Below are positions 42,780-55,234 of a stretch of DNA of 64,000 bases, one piece after another. The first letter of the stretch is position 1. Every line of letters starts with the position of its first letter. The notes beneath the pieces are model-generated. The model saw only the letters and a list, made by a program, of their open reading frames with translations. It was not told where the DNA came from and did no database searches. Made by a program: the position numbers and the translations under genes. This DNA comes from Paramacrobiotus metropolitanus (lineage: Eukaryota > Tardigrada > Eutardigrada > Parachela > Macrobiotidae): NCBI RefSeq assembly GCF_019649055.1, contig NW_026570300.1, forward strand, positions 372,001-436,000, in the 5' to 3' direction.

Positions 42780-44883
42780 AGCGCATTAAAGAAGGTGAAC
42801 ACGTGAGCGCGCTTTCGTATTTTCGAAAGCAGCATAGACTTGCTTAAGGAAATTCAAGCAGATTTGCTGTTGTAATGGTTCATCGTGCCAATAAGTAATA
42901 ACTGTGAGGATCGGCCACAATCCTGTGCATAAAACTAGATCTTCGTGAGCAGGAAACAGCATTGTAACTGCGGAAGTAACGGAACAACTGCACAGATGCG
43001 CATATACGGATGTAGCGCAACTTCTGTCAAAATGCGGTTGGACTAAATACGTTCACCAGCAAATGTGCACATTGTGGGAGAAGGCAATACGAATGTATAC
43101 CGATTGGCGTTTAAGCTATTCTTCACCGCGCATTTTCTATTTGCGTAGTTTAGTTTGTAATAAAATGAAATGATTAGAACCTGCTAAATTACAGAGAAGA
43201 GGGAAGTATTGGTAATTTTAAGCACAAGTTCTAATCTAGATGAGCACATGGCCCTCTATGTGAGCACATTTTGTGCTATGTGAGCACAAGTTTTCAGGCC
43301 CTGATTTTCGTAAGCTCGAATGTTTGTTATGTGAGCCCGGTTTGATTATTTTCCAGCTAGACTAGAAAAATGCACGTTTGGCGTGCATTGGCAGACCGGA
43401 GCGAGGCTTAAACGAAATGTCCACTACGAAAAAATTGTTAAATAAAACGTATTTGTCGTTTATTTTTTATGAACGGGTTGGTGAGTGTTGACAGTTACCG
43501 CTGAGGCAGTTCGAAATACTCGCCCAAAAAATATAAAAGTCGCCCACATGACGCAGGCAGAGCCACTGGTAAAATTTCATTTGGCTTTAAATGAAAAAGA
43601 TAAAGCTCAAAATTTTACATTCAAAAATTGAGCCTTAAGGTGTGACCAAACAAAATATTTTTACAACGTTTTTTAAGGCTTTATAAAAGTTAATTCTCCG
43701 AAAACCTCATTGGCGCTAGAGCTAGAACGGTTAAGAGATATCGTTAATTTGAAGCAAGTTGTCAAGAATTGAGAAATAACAAGTTGCCGACAGGACTTCA
43801 GTTTTGACGTGTAACGTACAGTAACTTAAGCGAACCCCAGGGTTGATTCGGTTGCACAAGTGCACAAGTGATGCATTGGTCTTGAATTAAGAGGACCTTC
43901 GCTTCGCTCCGGTCGATAAGTAACCATATTATTACATTCTATAACAGGCTTCAATTTGGAGGTGCCACCTAATAACGCCAAATGTACGGATGGGTATGCG
44001 TTATTTTCAAAATGCAATCATGTGCTCCTAACCGCTATAAGAAGCGGAAAATAGGAAGCCGTTTAGCAGAAGCCACGTACCACATCACAGTTCCACATTC
44101 GCTGCCGACTACCACTGTGGATACATCATACGCCATATAATGAGCGTTTTCGACTCACATATTTACAGACATACAGTATTTCAAAATGACTGAAACACCG
44201 CACAGCACGTCGCAGCTCATTTATAATAAATATGTATTAGCAATCAAATATCTCAGACTTACGCATCTTCGTTGAGGAAAATATTTGCTAAGTGGAGATA
44301 TAAAGACTACCTCCGTCGCACTAATAGTCAACGCAATCATCCACTCATCCTCCCGCAACACTTCCAAACACTCTTGCCGGTGTGTCACAACCAGTTGTTG
44401 CAGTTGCGGGTCTGTTGGCAGCGTTATTCTCCTCTTAAAATATTCCAATTTCGGATGACCTTTTAGTCGGTAACCAACCGGCCGCACGTGTTGGGTGGAC
44501 GTGCTGACCACGAAGCGTCTAACCGTCCCGTCCACACTAATCTCAACGAATCCGTAGGAATCCCGCTTAACGAGAATACGGCACGGATACCAGCGCCATG
44601 GTTGGTCGATGTCTGGTCGCAGTAGCGCTTCGGCAAGCTGTTCGGCGTTACCCAGTTCCGATGACATCATAACCCAAGTAATTCGATTGTTCTCGGTGAA
44701 ATCGGGGCAAGCGCAGCGGGACACATGGACGTTGTCGGCCCGATGGCCAGGATAATCAAAATCGACGACGCAGACGTTGTTCTGCTCATCGATGTCGATG
44801 AATGTTCCATGGTGAATGATACCGGCATCGCTCGTTACGTCGATAGCGCCGTAACGCCAGACATCCGCCTTTTCTTCAAACAT

Positions 44884-45497
44884 TTCTATTCTCGAGGAAA
44901 CTTTGCTACCAGTACTTCTACTGCTACCACTTTTGAAACGATGGAAATAATCATATAACGCTAAGAATCAGCCTTAACGGTTGTCACTATTACGCTAAAC
45001 ATTTTAGGTGATGCTAACGTATTTGGGCCTTCCCAGAATTTAACACTTTGCTGTAAATTCGGATTGGAATTAATAGGACATAACTACTTGGCTCTGTACA
45101 TTTAAGGCTTTAAGCGTACAAGAGAAATGCGCATAGCAGAAGTAAGTACAATTTGTGCTTTACCATGATTGTATGAAATTAGGCTGAGAATCTGTTCCTT
45201 ATCATCTGTTCGTTCAATTTTGTTGAGGCAGTGAGAAAACAATACCCTCTTCGGAGACGGATGGGCTATTCATAACCACTAGAATATACTAAGCCAAGGA
45301 ACGACCATCTAACTGGGTCACGTAGCCTCGCCAGTTCCGCTGATTAGAAAGAACACAGACAAGCGTCCTTTTATAGTTGTGCAGTTTATTCCGTAAACTA
45401 ATTCCTCATGCAAGATAGTTGTTGTGTACTCTTTATTTCTAATTCTCGAATTCGACTACAACACTGACTTACAGTACACTTACTTAATTTGTTCAGG
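44884..45497. other. Region between F-box copies 2 and 3, nothing recognised
   Basis: AT-rich with only short frames. It would hold the promoter of the broken F-box copy. Confidence 0.4.
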
Positions 45498-45665
45498 CCG
45501 TGGTTATTAGCCGGGTTGTTGTCTTGCATTGAACGACATGCTCCAAAATGAGCAAAGTATTTGTTCAAGTTGTTTTGATGACAAACGCATCTTTTTCTTT
45601 TTAAAATTAAGTAATTCTTTTCGCACCTGACACCGTTTGGCATTGATTAATTTTGATACTTTCAT
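45498..45665 (+). pseudogene. ATG3 3'-flank fragment
   Basis: CCGTGGTTATTAGCCG, then ATGCTCCAAAAT, TTTTTCTTT and GCATTGATTAA follow the order of the ATG3 3' flank (4455-4690). No exon is preserved. It marks a third, nearly erased copy of the ATG3-F-box block. Confidence 0.7.
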
Positions 45666-45832
45666 GTGTGATAAAAAACATGGATGCGCAGATGACGTGA
45701 GGCGCAAAGGCGACTACGAGGAAAAAGCATTTGCAACGTCAGTACAAACTACAGTACAAACGTTTTATAATATAAGCACAATATTGAACAACCGCTACTC
45801 TAGCGCATGTGCTGATATACAATACACCCTTT

Positions 45833-48034
45833 CTAAAGCCAGTACCCATGAAGTTTATCCTGCAGAATTAAAAGAGTCCACATAGACAGCAGCTCCCGTT
45901 CCTCGTCGGTTATCCCTGTCCAACGTAAATCGCGAATCTCCCTGGGTTGTTCTCTTCGTTCACCCGGCTGCCATAATCTCAGAACCTAATCAGTTTACAT
46001 TTGTGCATTCCTTTATTATAAAAACATATTGCCTGTATCATTTGTATGCAAAAATATCTGTATTCTGACCAGCGGTGTTTGCTTGTCGACGATACCTGTC
46101 GCGATCCAGCAGCGGTGAACTGCAAGTGTGACCTTTCCATTTCCCGTGCGCCCATTATAGCATCCTCATCTTTGGCAGCTTTTCTATACCCAACTACATC
46201 ATCCAGTGTCAGCTGTAAGCCTACATTTTCCAAGTTGGAGATGCGGTAGCAAGCAGAAATTACTGGCGCCGGCCTAGGAGGTTCTGCATATAATGTATCG
46301 CAGCAACATAGTTGCGAAAAGTCACGGAAACGATACTCTGCTTTGAGTCGCATACGGGGAACATTGGCTGTCAACCAGTTGTGAAGACGCTGCCAGTTTG
46401 GATACGTTCGTACACGGGCTGAGTACGAGTTGAATTTCATGTCGAAACAATCGCTCATCCAGACGACTTTCAGAACAATGTTGACCATTGGAACCTGGAT
46501 GTCTATTGCTGACAGCATGCTGATAATAGTGCTGACATGACGCACATCTTCGGAGTAGGATCCGGTAATGGTGAGCATCGGCATGGAGGTCTTGGCTGTC
46601 TTATGCAACATCACAGCCAGTTTATAAGCCAGGCTATTGCCATGCTGGAATCTATTTAGACAGATCGTCACCGGCAGTCGAGACGATGACAACATAACAT
46701 TCCAGATTTGACACACGCGACGGCATCGCTGCTGATCGTGTAGGTCAAGACCGAGGAAGATCTCTCGTTGCAGTTCAAATGGCAAACCGTGCAACGAGGA
46801 CCACAAAAACGCGGCACTCGTAGTCTCCATTCTATTGGTTTTCTAAATCAGATGAAACCGTACAATTACCGAACGTTATTTCACACCGTCACTCCAGAAG
46901 TAACTTATTTACCGGTCCTGTCAAGCCGAACTCATACTGAAAACTTTGATGCGAAATTTTTTGATACTTGCTCCGCATTTCCTCATTGGCCAACGACTGC
47001 TGTAGATTACGAAGAATCTCCTCCTGTGAAAAGTAAAAGATTTCAGTGAACCAAAAGTAAAAAGTAAAAGATTTCACTATTGTGCTGACTGTTTCGATTA
47101 CTTCCTCAGTCTGTACTTTGTCCTTTGTCTACTTTGTTCCAGCATTTTAATCTGATGGGGGTTTAAAATATGACTCCGGCTAAGGAAGCCTATGATATGA
47201 CTCCGGTAATACTCGTACGTAAATGTCATGAATCACGAGTTCGGGGCCGTCGACGGAGATAATTATTAGAGACTAATTTCAAGTTTTAATAACGAACAGA
47301 TAGTTGAACTCCCTCCGGCCGCTCGCCCCTGTACGTCCCCTGTACGTCGTATGTTGCAAAGGTGTAAGGCACCTCCCGGCTTCATCCTCCACGAAACTTT
47401 ACGAGTAGACTTCACTTACGCATCTTCGCTGAAGAAAATGTTTGGTAACTGGACCTATATAGACCACCTCCGCCGCATCAATGGCTAACACAATCATCCG
47501 CTCTTCACGCCGCAGCACTTCCAAACACTCCCGCTGGTGTGTCGTTACCAGATGTCGCAGTTGTGGGTCAGTTGGTAACGCCATTTTCCACTTGAAGTAT
47601 TCACGCTCCGGATGACCTTTTAGTCGGTAGCCAGGCGGTCGCAGGCGTTGAGTGGATCTGGCAACCACGGAGCGTACAACAGTCTCATCCACCACAATCT
47701 CAACAAATGCATAGGAATCCCGCTTGAGTAGAATACGGCACGGATACCAACGCCACGGTTGGTTGTTATCAGGTCGCAGTAGCGCTTCGGCATTGCCCAG
47801 TTCCGAAGACATTGTGGACCAAATAGATCTATCCAGATCTTCCTTGTAAAAATTAGGACAAGCACAGTGGGCTAAGGGAACGGTATCAGCACGATGGCCA
47901 GGATAGTCAAAATCGACGATGCATGTGTTGGTTTGGGCATCAACGTCGATGAGTGTTCCATGGTGAATGATGCCTGCATCATTTGTTACGTCGATAGCGC
48001 CGTAACGCCAAACATCCACACGTTCTTCGAACAT
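45833..48034 (-). CDS. Tudor/Agenet-like plus F-box protein, copy 3 (intact, 4 exons)
   Basis: Exons 48034-47420, 47023-46913, 46842-46096 and 45985-45833 join in phase 0 with GT..AG borders to about 541 residues. The layout equals copy 1: two Tudor/Agenet-like segments (DVWRYGAIDVTNDAG; WRWYPCRILLKRDSYAFVEI), a helical exon, then the F-box (GLPFELQREIFLGLDLHDQ, RCRRV). The C-terminal exon has LRLWQPGER and ITDEERELL. Exon 2 is five codons shorter than in copy 1. Likely role: substrate adaptor of an SCF-type ubiquitin ligase that reads modified proteins. This is inferred from motifs. Confidence 0.75.
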
Positions 48035-50384
48035 TTGAATTCTTGGAAAAACTTTGTTACTAGAAGTTCAGAACCGATAAAAGTACTTCTAAATTGACTG
48101 ACAATATTTGAATGCTCGAAATCACCCGTTAAAGATGAACGATCTGGGCGATGTGAAATTGTTTGGCTTAATTAAGGCATATCATTACCACGAATCCAGG
48201 TGGCAAAGCAATTCTTACGTCAGATGTGGTTGGTTCACTCAGGTGTTAGCGACAGTGTGTACAATACAAATGTACAATATATTAGCGAACAATGCTATCA
48301 TACAGTAAGTCAGTACAATTGCTCTACCTTTTTTGTTTAAAATTTTTTCTATTAGGCTAGCAATCTACTCGCTCTGAGCTATTCAGGGCAGGGTTAGTAC
48401 AGTAATGTCTGCGGAACAAAATAAGCCCTCTGGCTTATTACAGGAGATGTCAAGGACGCAAGGGCTGCACTGTGATTTCAGTTTAGATAACCTATTTTTG
48501 CAAAACATAACTGTTTGACCCAAAAACGGTTAGTGCTGACCCATGAAAATTCAAAGCAATGTGAGGAAAACGTTTTCGGTAATCCTAGTGCGCCGTGGGT
48601 GTGCGGATAGTTTACGACTGTCGACGAGTACGAAAATGCCGCCATTCGCATGTATGCAACAGCAGCTGGTTTTTTATTGCATCCGATTTTACCCCTCAGG
48701 ATCTAAGCAATTGCAAGAGGATATCAATAACAATATCTCCAATATTTCCAAAGTTTTTGTACGATATATATCATTCACGAAACCATCAAAATAAAGCATT
48801 GCGTTGCTATCGAAATACGAGACAAAGCTAAATGCAAATTACACGCCCAATGCCACCGACGCCGTGCGGTCGAGTTTGTGGCGGTCGACAAAGTTTTAAT
48901 CGACATATTGTCGGTGAACCGTATCTAATATATGATACGTATATTTATTCGTCGTATATCTACCTCCTCGTATCTCTATATTGTCGTGCAATAGAGAAAC
49001 AGAAAATAAATAAATAAGGGGGTTGCGTGCGATGGAAATATGCACTTCCCAGACCACGACCAGTCGGGGAATAGAGCGACTCTTAATCTCAACTTCTTAT
49101 GTATTTCATGGAGCGAAAGGTTAAGGATGTTGATGTACAAGTATGAGATGATATGCAAGGATGATGAGGAGGATCCGGAACCCGAAAGCCTGCTGAAAGA
49201 GAAGACACGAAAGGAAACACAAGGGATGCGTGAAGTTATACGTTACCTGTCCGACGCTAGATGGTAGCCGAAGCGTATGAGTATGACAAATCCATCAACC
49301 TGGCGCTACAGGGCATGAAGATCGATGGGACCGAAAGGTCACGGCAAACAAGTGGGATCAAGTGGGTAGCCTGTTACGTCACGAGACTATCCGAAGATGG
49401 TAATGCACGTCGACGAAGTAGAGGAATGACCCCTGACAATAGGTGAAAGGTCACCCAGAGGTCAGTTTGAACAGCCTCACTTGGAAAGAGAAGACCAGAG
49501 CAAAAGCCTGAAGTTAATCAGATCGAGTAACAAGACTCTACTTTTGTTGGGATTACAACTCTTGACATTTGTGTGGGCGACGAGCGCCTTATATAGCCGT
49601 GGGCACCGCAAGTGCTGGCTCTTCGTACGCGCAGGTACGGGTCTGAGAACAATAGGGATTTAGAAACTAGCCAATAAGAGACATCTAAGGACACGTGGAC
49701 TAATCACACCGCTGCACAACTACACGTGGACTAATGAGAACATCAGGTCAACTAATACACTAGAACAATAGGTTGAGCTACGTCATCGAAGCGCGGTCAC
49801 GTCGAAATGGCAAGTCGCGGTCAAAGTTCTCTGCTGGGGATTTCTGAGAAGTCGAGGTAGAGACTCGGGGTCAGGACTCGCGTAGAAGATGTAGTAAAGC
49901 CTAAGCCTTAGTTGTAAGGGTAGAAGTAGTAAAGTAGTACCGATGTGTACTAAGGGACGCCAGTACACGTCACCCCCGCAAACGAGATTTCTCTGGATCG
50001 TAGTGGAACAAAAGTGAAGCTCTGCGGAACGACGTGGAACGAAGAGGAAGGAACATAGGGACATAGGAAAAAGTAACAGCTGCTCCATCCGCATAGTGCG
50101 TGCAACATCTAGCACTATCGCCAAATTCCATCCCGACTATCCGGTGCCATCAAAAGTAAGTAACATCGCTCAGTCCGGTAAGTTGTTAGTGAGTTTGAGA
50201 GTTATAGGTCATCGGATCCTGGAGCGTAACTGGCAATCCGGAAGTCCAAGGAGGTGGAAAGGCGGAGAGCAGGAACGTCCATGAGATCCAGGGTGTTATC
50301 GTATTAAAAAGATGTTGAAAAAGATGTTGTTTATAGCATTAAGTGCTTTAAGACTGATCATTTAGATGTTATTCCGTATTGAAA
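48035..50384. other. Boundary region left of element 2, no gene recognised
   Basis: Several short frames and no recognisable domain. The left end of element 2, including any LTR, should lie here or just inside the tRNA-like array, but I could not find a direct repeat to mark it because the partner would be outside the window. Confidence 0.4.
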
Positions 50385-53300
50385 GTGGATGTATGAGACG
50401 ACTGACAACCGTTATACTACGAATAACCAATAAAAATTAGAGAATTAAAAGACTAACTGCAACAAGGAAAGTTATATCTGCGCTAAGCCGTGAAACGTGG
50501 TAGAAAGCGAACCATCCGACATTATACTACGAAAGCTAGTTAAAAAGGAAAAGCTAGAAATCATACTGCACTGATAAGGAAGACTAGTTTAGACGATACG
50601 CAATGCAAAACGCTTAGACTGACAACATACTACGAAAATTAACAAAAACTGAAAATTCTAAAGCTGCTGACTCTGATAAAGTGTAAGATCTGTGCATCAT
50701 TCTATTCCACAAAGCACTCTACAAAGCACTATCCTGGAATGGGAACTAAGACACTACACTGCGACTGTTAACAAAAATACAAACTCTACTGCACATGCTG
50801 CGAAAGCTTATCTGCAAATTCAATGCTGTCAGAGCTGATTGATGGACTGAAAGTCATAACACTATGAAAATTAACAAAAACTGAAGCCAACTGCTATACT
50901 GCTACTGAGAATGAAGAGTAAATCTGCACTTAAGATGCAATGATAAAAGATCTACAAGCGATTAAAGCCGAAACACTACGATAAGCCGCAAAATTAAAGA
51001 CCGTTGAAAATCATACTGCAAGAGTAATATCAAGTAACAAGGCAAAAAGTTCAAAATTAAAACACAACAATTTATTACTAATTATAGACGATATAGATAC
51101 TGTCTGGATTTGTTGGATCTTAAGCCGTCTAACTACGAGCATTCAACGAAAAAAGAAGTTTTACTGCTACAAGCACCAAAATCTGAGACTTATAAGCTTA
51201 TAACTGGATGATGAGAAACACACACTAAAGCCGAAATTTTACGCCGATTCACAAAAATAAAGTTCTACCGCCAACATACTGCAAATACACTGGTTTTAAC
51301 TGCTACAGAAGATTAAGAAGACATCGAAATGGATATAAAGACCGCTAAGCTACGAAATTCGACAAAAACACTGAAATTCGACTACATACTCCACGAACTA
51401 AATTTTTAGAAAAGCCTTAAATAATCCTGCAACACTGCCGTCATAAAGCTCATATACTACGAAATCTCAACAAAAAGATAATTCCTACGAAACTGGCCAT
51501 CTGCATTAGCTCTAACGCACTGTTGATTAAAGAAAACCGTAAACCGTCGCGCTTATTCAACATGCCGATAAACTACAAACTACCGATACCGAAAATATTA
51601 ACCATACACATACCGCATATATAGTTATCTGAAGGTGTTAAACGTTTTAAGGGCCAAGGGGGGCGCCAAGACTTATTATGGTTTTTAAGATGTTGTTAAG
51701 ATATATAAAGATGTTGTTATGGTGTTACAAAAAGGAAATTTCAACTACTGCATATCAATATTTAAGGAATCTTGCTCAATGCTCAATTTTATCTACACCC
51801 ACAAGCCGAACTACTACAAACTACTGCAAAAAGTTAAATCGAAATTCTCATACCGCATAAAGTTATTAGGAAAGGTTCTGGTACGATTTCCTTGCATAAA
51901 CGAACGCTATCCTACGATACTCCGATACTGCTAATAATTACCGCTAACATGCCGCAAAAGGTAAAAAGGTACTGAAAATTCTGCATTAAGGCGAATATCA
52001 CATATGCTGGAGTAAGCTCTTAATGACCACCGATACAGTGACATAAAACCATTACACTACGAAGTTCAACAAAAATTAATACCGAAAATCACATGCTGCA
52101 CTGCTAATAACGCTTCCTTGATCTAACTGGTTGATATTCCATTCGAAACACTGGACTACAAGTTACCGATACCGAAATGAAATATACTGCATATTCTGCG
52201 AATTACTGCTAAGTTACACTGATTAATAATTGGGTTATTGGGATGCAACTAAATAGTGTGGAATGGTGACACCGATAAGCACTAACACTATTACCGCATA
52301 TCGCTGATGTTGTTATCATTATGAGCAAAAAATACCGAGTTATTACCGCAAAAAGGAATTTCAAAATTCTATGACAAAACTCTATTTTTGAGCTTATTAG
52401 CAACAAGCGCGTAATACTGGAAACAACTGTTGATTTAAACCGCTGCAACCGGAGGAGAACCGTTCTCATAGAGCCATTCTACTATGAACAATCACGAAAA
52501 ATACTACTACCAATTTCATGCTGCATCCATAATTATTTCTGAAACGGGATTGGGAGGGTGGGAACGCACAAAAATACTACACCGCTATCAATTTTCTGAG
52601 AAAAAAGGAAAATTCAACTGCTTACTGATATTATTCACAAAGCTGGAACAAATTCATTGGTCAAAATCACCTACGTTCAGACCGTACATCACACTACGAA
52701 TTTCTACACTGACAAAGTTAACACTGCTCATACTGCAAAAATGATACTAAAAACTAAAGTTTTACCGATTATTCTGCAAGCAGTACAATTTGCTGCTCAA
52801 TACACTCAAAATGACCACTTGTGTGTTATAAGCTATCGCTCACACTACGATATCACCGCACAAATACAAGTTCAAAATTCCACACCGCAAACCGATACTG
52901 CGTAAGCTCATAATGCAAAAAGGTTAATTCTGAAACAATGATCACTAACTGCATTTTATCTGACAGATTACACTGAATATCCATACTGCCATAATACTAC
53001 ATAATTTAACAAAAATTTAATTTCAAAACCGCATATCGCATATTATCGTTAAGTAATCTCTTAGCTGAAGTGAGTCGATTGATGAATTACAAAGCTAGAA
53101 TGCCGCTACTGCATCTGCCGAAAATACTACAAGGCCTTCACACTACGAAATTCCACGAAAAATAAAACTCTAATTCTCATACTGCAATATTATGAAATCT
53201 ATAGCACACTCAAAATTGATAGAAGAGTGTAAATGCCGACCGCTACCGAAACATTCTTAGTCTTACTAGCCGTAATTCTACGAAAATCCACAAAAAATTA

Positions 53301-53590
53301 AAGTTCAAAGGACATACCGCAAAACCATATTTCTGAAATAGTACTGTAATACTTCAACACGCTGACGTATATACACTGCTAGGCTATACCGAACTCATAT
53401 CATTACTCAACTGCCCATGAACTACGAAGTTATACAAAAAATTAAAATCTCGAATTACATACTGCAAAATCATATTTCACAAGCTATAGTAATGCTGAGT
53501 AATAGCACCCGTTAATACCGCTAACATTGCCCATAAACTGTGATCACTGAGCCAATGCACTACGAAATTCTACATTGCCTAAAATCTTAC
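50385..53590 (-). repeat. Array of about 20 degenerate tRNA-like units
   Basis: On the minus strand a block close to TTTTTGT-x-GAATTTCGTAGTGTA-x-TGG recurs about every 100-150 bases. It appears on the plus strand as CACTACGAAATTC-like words at about 50415, 50525, 50628, 50861, 50974, 51131, 51347, 51455, 52055, 52690, 52843, 52998, 53146, 53271, 53420 and 53550. GTAGTGTAATGG resembles a Pol III A-box. The B-box is mostly lost here, and the interiors differ from unit to unit. The same 5' word starts the better preserved units at 58.6-62 kb. Confidence 0.6.
51658..51669. repeat. GGGGGGCGCCAA motif, copy 1
   Basis: On the minus strand this reads TTGGCGCCCCCC, close to the primer-binding site of element 1 (TGGCGCCC). 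The same 12-mer occurs at 59751 and 61051 in otherwise AT-rich sequence. Confidence 0.6.
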
Positions 53591-53885
53591 CGAATCATAC
53601 TGCACAGCTAAAATACAATGGAACGTCATGTGAGCTAACGGAGAAATATCCTGTAATTCCAAAGTTACTGCTCCAGTTACTTCCGCTACTTCCATCTTCA
53701 CACTTCCATACTTCATCCATACACCGAACGTTTATTCAACACACGACTGAACTGAAAACTTGACTGACTTCCGCGAACGTATATACAGCAAAAATTGAGA
53801 ACATAGAAACGCGAAAAGAAATTCACAATACACCGCAAAATCATGACAAAAATGCCAACGCACCAGGTTACAAACCATGACATCA

Positions 53886-54809
53886 TCACTGAGGTTTACA
53901 GGCTGACTGCAAAGAATTATCAACAGAATTATTACGACGATGAGCTCTAGGATCAGGAACGACAAGGTTATCTGAAGACTGAACACGAAGACGACTGCGC
54001 TGCACATCAGGATATGAAGAACGAGACTGCAAACCGGACAAATCATTACGTTTAGCATCCGCCGCCATACGAGCTCGCTCTGCTGACTGTTTACGACGTT
54101 CTTCGTCTGCATTACGCTGAAAGATATCCGAGGGATTGATTGAAGGATATTGAGGTCTTCCGTCACCATTCATAGGAACATACGCAATACCAGGAACCAC
54201 AACTGAAGGTTCATTCACCACAGCATTCTGAGAAGGTTCTGCCGCAACATTTCCGCCATTCATCGCATTCTGAACGTTGTTCGCAACTTGAGCTACAACT
54301 TCAGGATTCACCACATTGCCAACCGCCACAGGATTCTGATCGTTCACACCAACAACACCATTAGCATTACCGACATTCTGACCTTGCTGCTGAGGAACGA
54401 TGTTCTCTTCGTTAATATCCATTTCCTCATTAACCACAGGCTGATTCAACTGTAACGCCGCCATGTTCTGCTGGACAACTTCCGCATTCTGAGCTTGCCA
54501 ACCAGGATTATTCACAACAGGCATAACCGCTCCAACAATAGGTACATTCTCCGGAACAACCAACTGAACACCGTTAACACCGTTTCCGCCATTATTTGCC
54601 AAAGGATACTGAGGATTGCGCTGCCACTGCTGAGCATTATTCTGATACTCGTAATAACCTCTTCCACGATAACCACCACGAGAATAAGGACGATAATAAT
54701 TCATACGCCGATTATTGCCACGACCACGATAATTTCCGCGATTACCATACTGATGACCGTTACTACACAAAGCATCAACCATATAATTAAAAGCTGCGTT
54801 AAGATCCAT
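53886..54809 (-). CDS. Cargo gene F relative, RGG-box protein (element 2)
   Basis: ATG at 54809 (TAGTTATGG), 307 residues. The N-terminal motif MDLNAAFNYMVDAL corresponds to the start of gene F in element 1. An RGG/Tyr-rich region follows (NRGNYRGRGNNRRMNYYRPY), then a long Asn/Val/Gln-rich middle that looks disordered, and a charged helix (ADEERRKQSAERARMAADAK). The order RGG, disordered middle, charged helix is the same as in F. Probably RNA-binding (inferred). It is flanked on its downstream side by the tRNA-like array. Confidence 0.75.
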   Translation of the reverse strand: MDLNAAFNYMVDALCSNGHQYGNRGNYRGRGNNRRMNYYRPYSRGGYRGRGYYEYQNNAQQWQRNPQYPLANNGGNGVNGVQLVVPENVPIVGAVMPVVNNPGWQAQNAEVVQQNMAALQLNQPVVNEEMDINEENIVPQQQGQNVGNANGVVGVNDQNPVAVGNVVNPEVVAQVANNVQNAMNGGNVAAEPSQNAVVNEPSVVVPGIAYVPMNGDGRPQYPSINPSDIFQRNADEERRKQSAERARMAADAKRNDLSGLQSRSSYPDVQRSRLRVQSSDNLVVPDPRAHRRNNSVDNSLQSACKPQ

Positions 54810-55234
54810 AACTACCAAGCAAAAATGACCAGGAAATACAAGTAAAAGGTCGCAATAAAATAATCACCAAATAAAAATCAAAAGCGAATTCAAAGTTCTC
54901 AAACCACACACTGAATTCTGACTGCGAAACTCCAACCGCATTAGTGCTGACACGCTCACAAGTTTTAATGACTGAACAACCGCACATCCGCAATTCGTAC
55001 TTGCATCACACAGATTACACTGATCAACGAATAAAAAGTGAAATACGTCATAGTACACCGATCCGTACGACCAGGGTAAAAACTAGAAAATACCGCGAAA
55101 AGCACTGACACAAAAATACTACCGTTCCTGTACGACGACTGCAAATAACAAAAGACAATTTCCGCGTAGTTATCGTAATACCACACACCATTCAAAGTAA
55201 AAACACAACAAATACGAACCGACAACAAAAGAGT

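Larger units (their letters stand above)
40396..44883 (-). pseudogene. Tudor/Agenet-like plus F-box gene, copy 2 (broken)
   Basis: Exon 1 (44883-44263) is open and matches copies 1 and 3 throughout, with donor GTAAGT. After an unusually long intron of about 2.7 kb, a single exon (41523-40760) replaces exons 2 and 3 of the other copies. It passes directly from LLRNLQQSLADQ to the F-box (LSFDLQGEIFLCLDL), so the intron and parts of both exons have been lost. The frame breaks near 40990, and the last exon (40517 leftwards) breaks again near 40430. It is probably non-functional unless these are sequence errors. Confidence 0.8.

Noticed and set aside
45398-45885. Small genes around 45.4-45.9 kb
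   Set aside because: These frames fall on the ATG3 3'-flank fragment and on the last exon of F-box copy 3 in the wrong phase.
50385-53590. Regularly spaced repeats suggesting a CRISPR array
   Set aside because: The repeats are degenerate, the spacing varies from about 100 to over 300 bases, and the setting is eukaryotic. A-box-like words fit tRNA-like units better.
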